Of a DNA stretch of 64,000 nucleotides, positions 20,015 to 30,734 are shown one piece after another (within the stretch, counting starts at the first letter, position 1; every line of letters starts with the position of its first letter). Source of the stretch: Branchipolynoe longqiensis (lineage: Eukaryota > Annelida > Polychaeta > Phyllodocida > Polynoidae). The notes under the pieces were generated by a model that saw only the letters and a program-made list of their open reading frames with translations, ran no database searches and was not told the origin of the DNA. Where the stretch lies: contig CM059192.1 of assembly GCA_030323885.1 (NCBI GenBank), positions 1,667,934-1,731,933 of the forward strand. Direction: 5' to 3'. The position numbers and the translations under genes are program-made.

Positions 20015-20448
20015 CTAAGTTAGATATGTAGGATCAAATGTAGGAGAGTATTTTGGATTACAAAATTTGAAGCTTTCGTCAGATTCTGCAACTTTATAAA
20101 GTTGCATAGTCCGATAAAAGCATGCAATTTTCAAAACCAAAACAATTACCTAGATTTCATTCTAAATATCTAACTTCGATACTGATGCACTTATTAAAAA
20201 TTTGTTTCAGCATAGAGGGGAATGCTGAGTCAATTTAATCGAACCTGGTACTGCTGAAGCCTATGGGTCAGAGTTTTGGCATGTTTGCCAAAAATAATTT
20301 TGAATGTTTGCACTTCAGATATCTCCAAAGTTAGCCATTTAAAATAAACGTTACTTCAAACTGAAGTAAGGTAGATTATAACAATCAATTTAATATATTT
20401 ATCTTAGAAAAATGACAGAAACTCAGAACCATCGGACTACGCAATTTT
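19469..20448. mobile_element. MITE with TTGCATAGTCC ends, split by a LINE insertion
   Basis: The left end GTTGCATAGTCCAATGGTTT and the right end, whose inverse is TTGCGTAGTCCGATGGTT, are inverted copies. Removing the 410-bp insertion leaves an element of about 570 bp. Related partial copies lie at 38038-38270, 41925-42060 and 60000-60095. Confidence 0.6.
19603..20012 (+). mobile_element. LINE family 1 insertion with 5' inversion
   Basis: Flanked by a perfect 10-bp duplication ATCTAAGTTA (19593-19602 and 20013-20022). The 3' part is the family 1 ORF2 end, 3'UTR and a (GAT)n tail on the plus strand. The 5' part (about 19603-19880) is the R segment in the opposite orientation to that in the other copies. 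This is the signature of twin priming. Confidence 0.85.
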
Positions 20449-20601
20449 AAGTTAATCTTAAAGTTAGCATAAGCATAATCTGCGAATAAGTACTTATGTG
20501 AAGCTTATGTTATGCAACAAGTTGCCTTCACCAAACCAATGTTGCTTAGCTGCTAAGACTGAAAAACTATTCACGGTGAGATTAAGTCTCTTAGAAAATG
20601 C
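20449..20601. other. AT-rich leader before the gag fragment
   Basis: No supported feature. Confidence 0.4.
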
Positions 20602-21142
20602 ATGGATAACTTGTCGTTAGGCAGTGGTATTTCAGAGCATTCAGCAATTCACGCTGTGAACGCTGCGACGCCTTCTCGTGTCAGTTCTTATAACAATGAA
20701 TATGGCCGTGAATATGGCCAATGCAGCCAACACGGCGTAAAGCAACCACCAATCAATCAATCTTATAACCATTTCATACGTGTTGATTCACCGCACACAA
20801 ACCTAGGACTGCCGGTCCGGGTAGAAAATGTTTCTAAAAAATAGGCATAGTTCAGTCGCACATCACACAGCTAGGCATGCGCTGTCAACGCAACAGCAGG
20901 GAGGCAATTTAAACGCTTTGCTGGTTGCGCAGACACAGACATTACCCAGTAGAATGTCTCACGCGTATCCGCAGGCATGGAAAAGCAATGCTTTTAGGCA
21001 GGGAAAGCCTAATACACCGTCAAAATCTACGAAAGCTTGTTTCCTATGGAACGAGGCACAAATGATGCGCAATTGTCCAGATAAGATAAAATTACTTTCT
21101 AGTAACGTTAACGTGAGCGGTACTATACCGTCGGGAAACTAA
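20602..21142 (+). pseudogene. Ty3/gypsy-like gag C-terminal region, frameshifted
   Basis: Two overlapping frames (20602-20844 and 20828-21142) together give a polar, Asn/Gln/Ser-rich protein ending in a degenerate CCHC knuckle (ACFLWN....MRNCP, with the second Cys and the His replaced). The frame change near 20835 and the lost metal ligands show decay. The frame ends with TAA at 21140-21142 directly after a slippery heptamer. The capsid domain is not recognised. Confidence 0.65.
21133..21139 (+). promoter_or_regulatory. canonical -1 ribosomal frameshift heptamer at gag-pro
   Basis: G GGA AAC is in register with the gag frame and immediately followed by the gag TAA. Slipping -1 enters the protease frame, which is open from here to 21453. 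The heptamer fits the X XXY YYZ rule. I did not identify a downstream pseudoknot by eye. Confidence 0.75.
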
Positions 21143-21453
21143 AAAGCACACTTGATGCACATCCTTCAATTAACATTGAATTTGATGGATTTAATTTGTC
21201 TGGTCTTGTAGACTCAGGTACGGCTAAGAGTTTAATACATTTGTCTGCTTTTCAATTTCTAATTGACATCGGTGTATCCGATGGGCAATTGTATCCGAAG
21301 AGTAGATTGAGATCTCTGTCAGGACATCTAATTCCAACTGTAGGTATAGCGTATATTTCTCTCTATGATACGTTATGTCCTTTCTTTGTGGTAGATTCAC
21401 TGGGCTTTGATATGCTCATAGGTACGGATGTAACAGAGTGGCTTAGCCACTAA
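21133..21453 (+). pseudogene. retropepsin-like protease domain of a gypsy-type element
   Basis: The frame contains LVDSGTAKSLIH (DSG active-site triad), followed about 60 residues later by FDMLIGTDV, the usual second hydrophobic motif of retroviral-type aspartic proteases. The sequence stops at TAA 21451-21453 and no reverse transcriptase follows, so the element is truncated 3' of the protease. Confidence 0.8.
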
Positions 21454-21534
21454 CGACGTGACTAGCCACTAATAAGACGACTTAGTCACCAGTAACCCAA
21501 CACTTACAGATTGCTACTTGTCGCTGGCTCGCAT

Positions 21535-21660
21535 GGTTCTCTGCATTTCTAGGATAGAGCGCACACTGGCCTGGTTTTCGGCATTTCTATGATAGGGCAC
21601 AGACAGGCCTGGTTTTCAGCATTTCTAGGATAGGGCACACACTGGGCTGGTTCAGTGCCA
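21535..21660. repeat. about 50-bp tandem repeat, 2.5 units
   Basis: Unit includes GCATTTCTAGGATAGGGCAC and GGCCTGGTTTTC. Confidence 0.75.
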
Positions 21661-21850
21661 GGATTAGGTGAGTTAGTGGGATATTATATGAGGGTACCGG
21701 TGGATTGATATATCTTAGTGGGGCAGCACTATAAAGCCGTCATTGAGGTTGGGCAGTCAGAAGTCGCTGCTTATCCAGAATCCTGATTTGACCTGGGTGC
21801 CCCATTCTGATATGACCTTAGATGTTGCCAGGACGTAAGCCTCCAACCGA
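21661..21850 (+). mobile_element. SINE family A, diverged 3' part
   Basis: Plus-strand; ends ATATGACCTTAGATGTTGCC and a lysine-like A-poor tail. Confidence 0.6.
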
Positions 21851-22082
21851 CACTGGATGTTGTCAGGATGTAAAACCGCAGTCGGTCTACTAATGGGCTA
21901 CCCACACTGCTGGATTGCTGTGACCTTGACCCCTGGCCAGGCTCAGAGGTTTTTGGGGCAGGGGAAAGAATTGGGTCAAACTGTGCCTGTTCACGTAAAG
22001 GGCTGACGTATTAATACGTGTCGATCCAGAAGCGTCGAGCAGTGTGGCCTCAGAAGAACCTTGGCTCTGCAGAGAACAGACA

Positions 22083-22665
22083 GGATGGCCGAATGAGTTG
22101 AGCGTCCGTCTCCCATATTGGTAGATCGTGGGATTGGAACCTGGGTCGAGTCAAACCAATGACTTAAAAGTTGGTACTTGTCCCTTCCTAGATAAAAGAT
22201 TCACCCGGTACTTGTAGTACACGGGTGAAGGACAACATAGTGTAAATACGGGCGAAAATATCTTTAGTATGGAACAGGAACTAGAAACTGTGGCTCCAGT
22301 ATCAAATGGCTACCCATATAGGCACAGAGTTGGTGAAATGGGCGAGAATGCAAAAAGACAAGATGGCGGCACTAGAACGCCGTCGATTTTAAATCTTATT
22401 AAACTAGATATTTTATTATATTTTTCAACTCAAAGGTAGCGGGTAAATATGAAGACATCTACAAAGAATAAATGTTGCTTCTTAGATTGTGAAATTAGGC
22501 TCTCATTTCATTAACCCGCTTTTTCGACCGTTTTTATATAGGGCTGTGAAGTGACAAGTATCAATTTTGTAAGTCATTGATTTGACTCGACCGGGAACCG
22601 AACCCCCAACCTTCCGCACGCGAGGCTACTGCGCTCTACCGATTCGGCCACGGCGCCCGGTTGGC
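22083..22665. mobile_element. two SINE family A heads facing a hAT-like MITE
   Basis: 22083-22189 is a plus-strand head (GATGGCCGAATGAGTTGAGC). 22554-22665 is a minus-strand head of the other subfamily, ending GGCGCCCGGT. The hAT-like MITE sits between them. Confidence 0.7.
22190..22553. mobile_element. hAT-like MITE, copy 2, 3' truncated
   Basis: Begins CTAGATAAAAGATTCACCC and matches the 7.1- and 55-kb copies through TTTATATAGGGCTG. The right terminal repeat is missing. Confidence 0.8.
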
Positions 22666-22839
22666 ATATTAGATGATTCACGAGTCTGAAACCTGCAAAC
22701 TCAACAAATCTGGGACGTGGTGTGGGGTGAGCAAAACTGCGAGGAGGGTGGGTGGGTGGGTGGGTGTGTAACAGTTAAATACAGCAGACCCTGGACTGGT
22801 GACAGCCAGAGACTGGCTGAGTGCATGCACGGGGCATTA

Positions 22840-23150
22840 CGTCAAAGCAACATCTGAGGTCAACAACAACTAATAATAATATCAGTCATATCATGTCGGG
22901 TCTCGACTACTAACGGTACATATTCACGATTGCTTTATAGTGCTGCCCAATTAAGATGTAATTTCGGTGGCACCATGACTATACTCGACTCAATCATATG
23001 ATTCTGATATTGAATGAGCCAGTCCTTGCCCTAGTTATAGTAATGCCGAGGGCCAGCTCGGCTCGTCAGCGAAAAGTTCCCATTTTCCTAGTAAGTCTTT
23101 GATTTGCGTCAGTCAGGGATCGAACCCACAGCTTTATACTGGTGGCCACC
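22840..23150 (-). mobile_element. SINE family A, diverged copy
   Basis: Tail segment at the left (GCAACATCTGAGGTCA), tRNA-like head at about 23110-23150. Confidence 0.65.
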
Positions 23151-23456
23151 GGATACGACTGCCGAATCAATAGAGTGCAGGCTTCCTATATGGAAGGTCG
23201 GGAGTTCAATTTCCGGTCCAGTCAAACCAATGACTTACAAAATTGATACTTGTCGCTACCTAGCCTGGCGTTCGGCATTAATAGGATAGGGCAAGGACTT
23301 GTTATCTCGGTATCAGGATAATGTGACTGAGTGGGATACTGTGTCATAGTGCTGGCAGTCTGGTCGTCCAGTGGGGCAGCACTATGAAGTCACCATGAGT
23401 ACACACTGTCACAAGTCGGTACCCATTCTGACCTTAGATGTTGCCAGGATGTAAAA
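23151..23456 (+). mobile_element. SINE family A, head-to-head with the previous copy
   Basis: Head GGATACGACTGCCGAATC at 23151, body, and 3' end GTTGCCAGGATGTAAAAC at 23456. With 22840-23150 it forms a roughly 600-bp imperfect palindrome. Confidence 0.75.
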
Positions 23457-23494
23457 CTAAAAAAAACGCAGCTTTCCACTGGTGACCTGAATGA

Positions 23495-24720
23495 AGCCTT
23501 ACCCACCGGACCAACCCTCCCGGTGTTCCTCCACACCACACAACACCACACCACCGCTCATGGCTTAAGACCCAGTCAGACCTTACCGGACTGAGTACCG
23601 GACACCACCGGACCAACCCTCCCGGTGTTCCTCCACACCACACAACACCACACCACCGCTCATGGCTTAAGACCCAGTCAGACGTTACCGGACTGAGTAC
23701 CGGACACCACCGGACCAACCCTCCCGGTGTTCCTCCACACCACACAACACCACACCACCGCTCATGGCTTAAGACCCAGTCAGACCTTACCGGACTGAGT
23801 ACCGGACACCACCGGACCAACCCTCCCGGTGTTCCTCCACACCACACAACACCACACCACCGCTCATGGCTTAAGACCCAGTCAGACCTTACCGGACTGA
23901 GTACCGGACACCACCGACCAACCCTCCGGTGTTCCTCCACACCACACAACACCCACACCGCTCATGGCTTAAGACCCAGTCAGACCTTACCGGACTGAGT
24001 ACCGGACACCACGGCCAACCTCCCGGTGTTCCTCCACACCAACAAACACCACACCACCGCTCTGGCTTAAGACCCAGTCAGACCTTACCGGACTGAGTAC
24101 CGGACACCACCGGACCAACCCTCCCGGTGTTCCTCCACACCACACAACACCACACCACCGCTCATGGCTTAAGACCCAGTCAGACCTTACCGGACTGAGT
24201 ACCGGACACCACCGGACCAACCCTCCCGATGTTCCTCCACACCACACAACACCACACCACCGCTCATGGCTTAAGACCCAGTCAGACCTTACCGGACTGA
24301 GTACCGGACACCACCGGACCAACCCTCCCGGTGTTCCTCACACCACACAACACCACACCACCGCTCATGGCTTAAGACCCAGTCAGACCTTACCGGACTG
24401 AGTACCGGACACCACCGGACAACCCTCCCGATCCTCCACACACAACCACAACACGCTCATGGCTTAAGACCCAGTCAGACCTTACCGGACTGAGTACCGG
24501 ACACCACCGGACCAACCCTCCCGGTGTTCCTCCACACCACACAACACCACACCACCGCTCATGGCTTAAGACCCAGTCAGACCTTACCGGACTGAGTACC
24601 GGACACCACCGGACCAACCCTCCCGGTGTTCCTCCACACCACACAACACCACACCACCGCTCATGGCTTAAGACCCAGTCAGACCTTACCGGACTGAGTA
24701 CCGGACACCACCGGACAAAG
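23495..24720. repeat. 102-bp minisatellite, about 12 units
   Basis: Unit starts ACCGGACACCACCGGACC and contains CTCCCGGTGTTCCTCC and CTTAAGACCCAGTCAGACC. The period is measured from 23521, 23623 and 23725. Because 102 is divisible by 3, the minus strand shows long Cys/Trp-rich frames, broken where units have small deletions (about 23910-24060 and 24415-24460). There is no support for coding. Confidence 0.95.
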
Positions 24721-25150
24721 AAGTGTTTAGTCTGCTGGTGTCCGGTGTCAAAATGTACTGGATGAAATGAATGCTAAACGGACAAGGAACGTACATTGAC
24801 GAATAGCCACCGGACGATAACCGTACGATAACCGGACACCTACCAGACTGTTCACGGACATGCCAAAAACCGACGGACCGAATTCCCGCAGCAGCGTCAA
24901 CGGACTCTTCAGGATACAAACCAGACACCTAACGGATGGGTACCGGACATGAAACGGACTTAAAATGGACACCAACCGTACACCTCAGTCCAGTACAAGT
25001 TTTGTGCATGTCCAAAACTTGCTACCATACACACTGGACACCACCGGACACAGAAAGGACATCCCGTATGCCAACAGTATATAAACCGTACAAAGCCGTA
25101 TTTCACCGGACAGTGTCCGGTTTCTGTCCGGTTCCTCAATCCGGTGAGGT
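24721..25150. repeat. degenerate CCGGAC/CCGTAC motif cluster
   Basis: Irregularly spaced CCGGACA, ACGGAC and CCGTAC words follow the minisatellite. Probably an older, scrambled part of the array or its source sequence. Confidence 0.6.
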
Positions 25151-25257
25151 CTGACTGGGGCTTTAGGCCGATGTAGGTTTGTTCACGATCGGTGCAACAA
25201 AGTGCAGTCAGATGTTGCTGACGTCACAATGCACACATTACAGAGTGTGCGCCTGAA

Positions 25258-25592
25258 AGGTTGGTTGGGTATTGGAGTTTTACGTCCTGGCAGCATCTAA
25301 GGTCATATCAGGATGGGTACCGACTTGTGACAGTGCACACTCATGGGGAATTTATAGTGCTGCCCTAGTAGGAGACCAGGCCACCGGTACCATGACCCAA
25401 TATCCTACTCAGTCACATTATCCTGACACTGAGCTAACCAGTCCTTGCCCTATCCTATTAATGCCGAGTGCCAGGCTAGGGAGCGACAAGAATCAATTTT
25501 TATAAGTCATTGCTTTGACTTGACTGGGAACCGAACTCCCGATCTCCTGCACGCGAAGCCTGCGCTCTGCCAATTGGGCCCCCGCGTCCGGT
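25258..25592 (-). mobile_element. SINE family A copy
   Basis: Nearly complete; head ends CCCCCGCGTCCGGT. Confidence 0.85.
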
Positions 25593-26507
25593 CTAACATG
25601 ACCACGGCCATTTGACACATATTCACAAGTACACTGAATGTATAACTAGTAATAATGGCTGTGGTAGTAATACTTAATTGGGTCCAGCAGTGACTATTAG
25701 TATTAGTATTAGTATTAGTATTAGTATTAATGCCAATCAGCAGTGCCCAGTGTTTGTGCCAAGGCAGAAATAAAAATCTAACTTTTGTGCTACCAAAATC
25801 TTTGTTTTCCTCCAGTACTTAAAATATGGGGGTGGGAAAAACTGTCAGACAATTAACAATACATATTCTGAAAAAATATATAATGCTGTCAGACAATTAA
25901 CAATTTACATTCTGAATAGCTTATTTCATTAGCATTCCAAAGAATTTATGACAATTTAGTTCATGTTTTGAACAAGAAATGTAAGCAAAATCGGACCCAT
26001 TCATCCCAAAATAATGCAAAATCATCAAAATTCTGAATATATCCGACAAATACATCAATATCCAATGAAAGTCGGATAATCGGACTCTGTACAAACACTG
26101 CATAATTATCACCTCAGTGAAACTTTTCAATATATAGTGACGTAGACCAGGGAACAAGCACACAGAGGTTGATATGGCTTCTTTATGAAATAATCACAAA
26201 CCAGCTTCGGCTCATATAGCCTCAGGTTAATAATTATAGACGATTATAAATAAATACACCGCGTGACAGTAGAACAGCATGATGGAGCCCAGAGGAAGGC
26301 ATCCGGAAGCCACCTTTGAAGAATTATGAATCTGAAGCCTTTTCGCAATACCCCTTAATCTATGTAATTCACTCTAATTCCTGCGTGACGTCACAGAATG
26401 CAGATATTTGAGCTGCGTCCCACCAGGCAGGGATCAATCCTTCAAAGAGGGGCATTAGAACGAATAAGTGCCGTCTGTGGCTAGCAGCTCGAGGCGCTAT
26501 CCTATAT
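25593..26507. other. AT-rich region without genes
   Basis: Contains a short (TTAGTA)n microsatellite at 25697-25730 and a doubled GTCAGACAATTAACAAT. Nothing else supported. Confidence 0.5.
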
Positions 26508-26832
26508 TGGTTGGTTGTTGGAGTTTTATATCCTCGCAACATCCATGGTCATATCAGAATGGGTACCGACTTTTGACAGTGCACACTCATGATGACTTTA
26601 TAGTGCTGCCCCATGGGGAGATCAGACTGCCAGCACCATGACCTGATATCCCACCCAGTCACATTATCCAGACACCGAGCTAACTAGTCCTTGCCCTATC
26701 CTATCAATGTCGAGTGCCAGGCTAGGAAGCGACAAGTATCAATTTTATAAGTCATTGGTTTGACTCGACCGCGAACCGAACTCCAGATCTCCCGAGGGCC
26801 GCGCTTTACCGATTCGGCCACTGCACCCGGTG
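26508..26832 (-). mobile_element. SINE family A copy
   Basis: Tail TTGGTTGGTTGTTGGAG at the left, head ending CACTGCACCCGGTGCC. Confidence 0.85.
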
Positions 26833-26929
26833 CCAGTTAGTGAGTGCTTGATTGAATCTGGTGTTAATTGTTAGTTACACGTGGTGGTGTTAATTGTTAG
26901 TGATACTTTGCTTCTACAGGAGATGACAG

Positions 26930-27122
26930 AGGGAGCCGGGTGGAGGGGGGAGGGGGTGGAGGAGGGGATTAGGTGCTGGAAGGGGAGGAGGGGTGGGAGG
27001 GGTGGGAGGGGGTGGAGGAGGAGGGGGTGGGAGGGGGTGGGAGGGGGTGGGAGGGGGTGGGAGGGGGTGGATCGGAGAGGGTGGAGGAGGAGGAGGAGGG
27101 AGCTGGTGGGGGTGGGGTGGGT
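26930..27122. repeat. G-rich purine tract (GGGAGGGGGTG)n
   Basis: Nearly all G/A/T on the plus strand, with runs of four to six G every 6-11 bp. Strong G-quadruplex potential. Confidence 0.9.
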
Positions 27123-27269
27123 GATCCTCGTCTAATTCACCTCCGGCTACTTTCCGTCTGCAGTTAAAGACAACCAGGACCGTCCCTCAGTCTGCCCGAG
27201 CCGTCTGCAACTCTGGACAGACGAATAGTAATAACAGACGTCACATAATATATGCCGCTTGATGATATT

Positions 27270-27415
27270 CACTGATCGCAGACAACATTTACTGAATGCA
27301 GACGACATTTACTGATTGCAGACGACATTTACTCATGAAAGACAGTATTTATTTAATGCAGACGTCATTTAGTGAATGCAGACGACATTTACTCAATGCA
27401 GACGACATTCTGTGA
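27270..27415. repeat. 20-bp tandem repeat, about 8 units
   Basis: Unit GCAGACGACATTTACTGAAT with point changes. Confidence 0.85.
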
Positions 27416-27486
27416 TGGCATACATTATGTATTACAGACAACATAATGTGACATTTTCTGCTCACCAAAACTATTGTCGTTGGGGA

Positions 27487-27680
27487 GTGATGAAAATGGG
27501 AAATATTGCGCCTAGAGCGAGACTCAAACCCACATCTTTTTGCATTCCGGAACAGTGTGCTAACCATTACACCATCTAGGCTGCCTGATGTCACCGTACT
27601 ACCCATGCCTACCTGTCTATGCAGCTCCTTGCCTGAGAGGTCAGTGCAGACCACTCCACTATTCTCCACTGCCAGACGAC
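27487..27680 (-). mobile_element. SINE family B copy
   Basis: The minus strand starts in a leader (CTCTCAGGCAAGGAGC), then a tRNA-like core TAGATGGTGTAATGGTTAGC with the B box GGTTTGAGTC. Related to 33420-33640 and 47838-47975. Confidence 0.7.
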
Positions 27681-27696
27681 ATTTTGATTACCAAAT

Positions 27697-28108
27697 CATC
27701 ATCATCATCATCATCATGCTGTCGGTCGCGATGCGACAAAGACTGCTTTCATTACATTTCAGGAAAGCTGCCTGCAAAAGTGTTGAAGTGCTGCTGGCTT
27801 TTGCAAGTTACCAGCAGCACTCTCTCGGGGAGCAAATAGAGGTTTCACACCGGCAAGAACATGTCAAGACAGGCGCAAAACTATTTGTCCCTGCAGTGGC
27901 TGGTCGGGAGATGTTGGGAGTTCCAAAGATCAACCGCCCTTATTGCTGCCACAGTGACATGGTTTTCTGTTTAGGGTTTGCTCCCTTAGCCTTCGGTTCT
28001 GTCAAGAACCTGTACCACAAGGCAGTGGTTTACAACTCTGCCAGGCAGGGGCGTCAAACTCCCTGAGGTATTGCTATACCTGCAATACCTGCATACCTGT
28101 AGCAGATG
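27697..28108 (-). mobile_element. internally deleted LINE family 1 copy
   Basis: Flanked by the 7-bp duplication ACCAAAT (27690-27696 and 28109-28115). In LINE orientation it is the 5' segment R fused directly to the ORF2 stop region, 3'UTR and (GAT)n tail. All ORF2 coding is absent. This makes it a SINE-like passenger of the LINE. Confidence 0.8.
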
Positions 28109-28184
28109 ACCAAATAAACTGCCAATATAGCCTACTATCACTTAGCATCACCAAATCAGGAGCAAATGACTTTGAGAATCAACA

Positions 28185-28539
28185 TTGTTTGTTTGTTGTT
28201 GTTTTACATCCTATCAACATCTAAGGTCATATCACTACAGGTACCGGCTTGTGACAGTGTGCATTTATGGTGACATTTCATAGTGCTGCCCCACTGGGAC
28301 ACCAGGCCGCCAGCACCATGGCCTGATATCCCACTCAAGTCACATTATCCTGAAACTGAGCCAACCAGGCCTTGCCCTATCCTAATAATGTCAAGCGCCT
28401 GGCTAGGAAGTGACAAGTATCAATTTTTAAGTCATTGGTTTGACTCAACCAGGGCTCGAACCCACACACCCATGGGTTCAGATCCTCTGATCTCCCAAAA
28501 AAGGAGACGGATGCTCAACTCATTCGTCCATCCCGTCTG
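28185..28539 (-). mobile_element. SINE family A with perfect 15-bp target duplication
   Basis: CTTTGAGAATCAACA occurs at 28170-28184 and 28540-28554. The tail is TTGTTTGTTTGTTG. Probably one of the younger copies. Confidence 0.9.
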
Positions 28540-28589
28540 CTTTGAGAATCAACAAGTAAGTGCAATCTGAACAGTACCGAATGTGATCG

Positions 28590-28652
28590 GTGTATGTATG
28601 TGTGTGTATGTGTGTATGTGTATGTGTTTGTGTGTATGTGTGAGTGTGTACC
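28590..28652. repeat. (GT)n microsatellite
   Basis: TGTATG/TGTG repeats. Confidence 0.85.
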
Positions 28653-29189
28653 ATGGACATGTTCCAGACTATCCCACACTAGGGTCGTAATCGATTAACA
28701 GTAGACTTATCTAGGACTTATTTAACGTATAGAAGCCTATGGGTCAGAGTCGGGGAATAAAGCAGCCAATCAGCGACGAGTATTTTGGTCACGTGACCGT
28801 TACTCCGTGGGACTAGAGTTGTTTAGGGTGGGAGGGTGTTTTGTCTCAGCCAATAGGAAGGCTTGATTTGGCTAATTTATGCAAATTTATGTATCTAGGT
28901 CACGCCCATGCCCAAATAAGGGTGTATGAAACTAGGTCAAGTTTGGGGGTTTGACCTAGATAGGGGGTTAAAAAGTTCCATTCGGCGCTTAAGCGTTGAG
29001 TCTATGGAATGGTACCGTGTGTTTGCGCGCACTATATGGTCGTTTTACTGGACTTTTTGCCAAATTGTGTGTGCGTGTGTGTGCACCCCCACCAAAAGGG
29101 GGCGTGGCCTATTTTGATTGACAGTTGGTTTCAGCCAATGTTCGTTGAGTATTCGTTTGATTGACAGATACGAACTGGTGTTGTGGTGC
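28653..29189. other. no gene recognised
   Basis: Contains a first GTGGGACTAGAGTTGTTT block (28808) related to the repeat that follows. Confidence 0.4.
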
Positions 29190-29412
29190 ATTTTGTAAAC
29201 ATTGGCACGTGCTTTTGGGGGGGTATGTAAACATTGGCACGTGTTTTTGGTGCGGGGTCCGTGGGACTAGAGTCGTTTTTCGGGTGGGAGGGTGTTTTTG
29301 GTAAACATTGGCACGTGCTTTTGGGGGGGTATGTAAACATTGGCACGTGTTTTTGGTGCGGGGTCCGTGGGACTAGAGTCGTTTTTCGGGTGGGAGGGTG
29401 TTTTGTCGTTTA
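29190..29412. repeat. about 105-bp direct repeat with CACGTG cores, 2 units
   Basis: Each unit holds two copies of AAACATTGGCACGTG and one GTGGGACTAGAGTCG. The palindrome CACGTG appears at least five times between 29200 and 29440. Confidence 0.85.
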
Positions 29413-30146
29413 GTAAACATTGGCACGTGACACGTGCTTTTGAATTTTGAATTTTGGCGGGTACTGCTGCCGTAATGCCAAATTAACACGACACAAGTTG
29501 TCAGAATTTCAAATAGAACACCGCGAGTGGAGTCGACAAATACACATGCTGTGTGCAAAACGACCCGAACCGAGTAAACCACCTCTTGGCTGAGGTGGCT
29601 AGGAGCGATGACATCACATTTGCGCTGGTACCATCCTGCAGGATAACAGCCACCGTTACCAGTCATACATGTTGTTTTTTTGGTAATAACATAGATTAAT
29701 GAAATGGAAATATCACTAAACTATGCCATCATAAAACAATGTAAATCCTATTTTGCTGTAGTTATATCGGTTATTAAAAAGAAAAAAAGGTTTCGGATTA
29801 AGCCACCATTTTCTCCACCCCGAGCGTGGAGAAGTGTATTCGATTATTCGACCCGAGTCTGTAGGATGTGTGCATGCGCCAACAAGTGGCTCTGGTGACC
29901 CGAGTTGATTAATCGATTATCCCCCAGATGACAGCTTATTTGCCACCCAAAGCCAGGATGGCGTGATTCTAGACTCACAGGCAGTGTGCCGAGTGCCTGT
30001 TTTACCGTGCTGTGTAACCCATTCACTGTGTGTGACACGTGACGCTGAGTGAAAAACGCGCCAGGCCCACCTGTAGCCGTGCCAGTACCACGTGACCACA
30101 CCTCACGGCGGGCCCCCTTCAGGACGTCACGTGGCACAGCTGCCTG
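29413..30146. other. no gene recognised
   Basis: Nothing supported on either strand. Confidence 0.4.
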
Positions 30147-30733
30147 ACCCGGTGTCGCAGTTTCCGCCGTCCGCCAGTTTCCACGGTACGCCTACACTCA
30201 AATGCATTGTCAATGGCCCTGAGCAATCTTCATACAGAAAAAGTGAAATATCTCTAAAACCACACCACCTAGAAACAAATAGCTTGGAATCTAACATCAT
30301 CGTCACTAACCTTATAAATTTAATATAATGTTTTTGGTAAAGATGTTTTCTACATGTGTACAAAGCGATTTGTTTCTAGGTGGTGTGGTTTTAGAGATAT
30401 ATCACTTTTCCTGTATTTTCTGTATGAAGATTGCTAGCGACCATTGACAATGCCTTGAGTTTGACGGTACGCGCAGTGCAAAACCTTAGTTTTATTCAAA
30501 ATTAATACAAATCAAGAACCCTAACCTTATAAATTTAATACAGTCTTTTTGGTAAAGATGTTTTCTATATGTGTACCAAGCGATTTGTTAATAGGTGGTG
30601 TAGTTTTAGAGATATTTCACTTTTGCTGTATTTTCTGTATGAAGATTGCTCACGACCATTGACAATGCCTTGAGTTTGAGTCTCTATACAGGCCGCTGAA
30701 ACTGACCGGGCGCTGAAACTGCGACACCGGTCA
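30147..30733. mobile_element. foldback element with CCGGTGTCGCAGTTTC ends
   Basis: Outer inverted repeats at 30147-30170 and 30710-30733. Inside is a palindrome (about 30200-30290 against 30370-30465, core CTAAAACCACACCACC) plus a third copy of one arm (30510-30680). Same termini as 14752-15053. Confidence 0.75.
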
Positions 30734-30734
30734 G

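Noticed and set aside
23434..24644. Cys/Trp-rich repeat protein on the minus strand
   Set aside because: The 102-bp period is divisible by three, so frames stay open by arithmetic. Indels between units break the frame without compensation.
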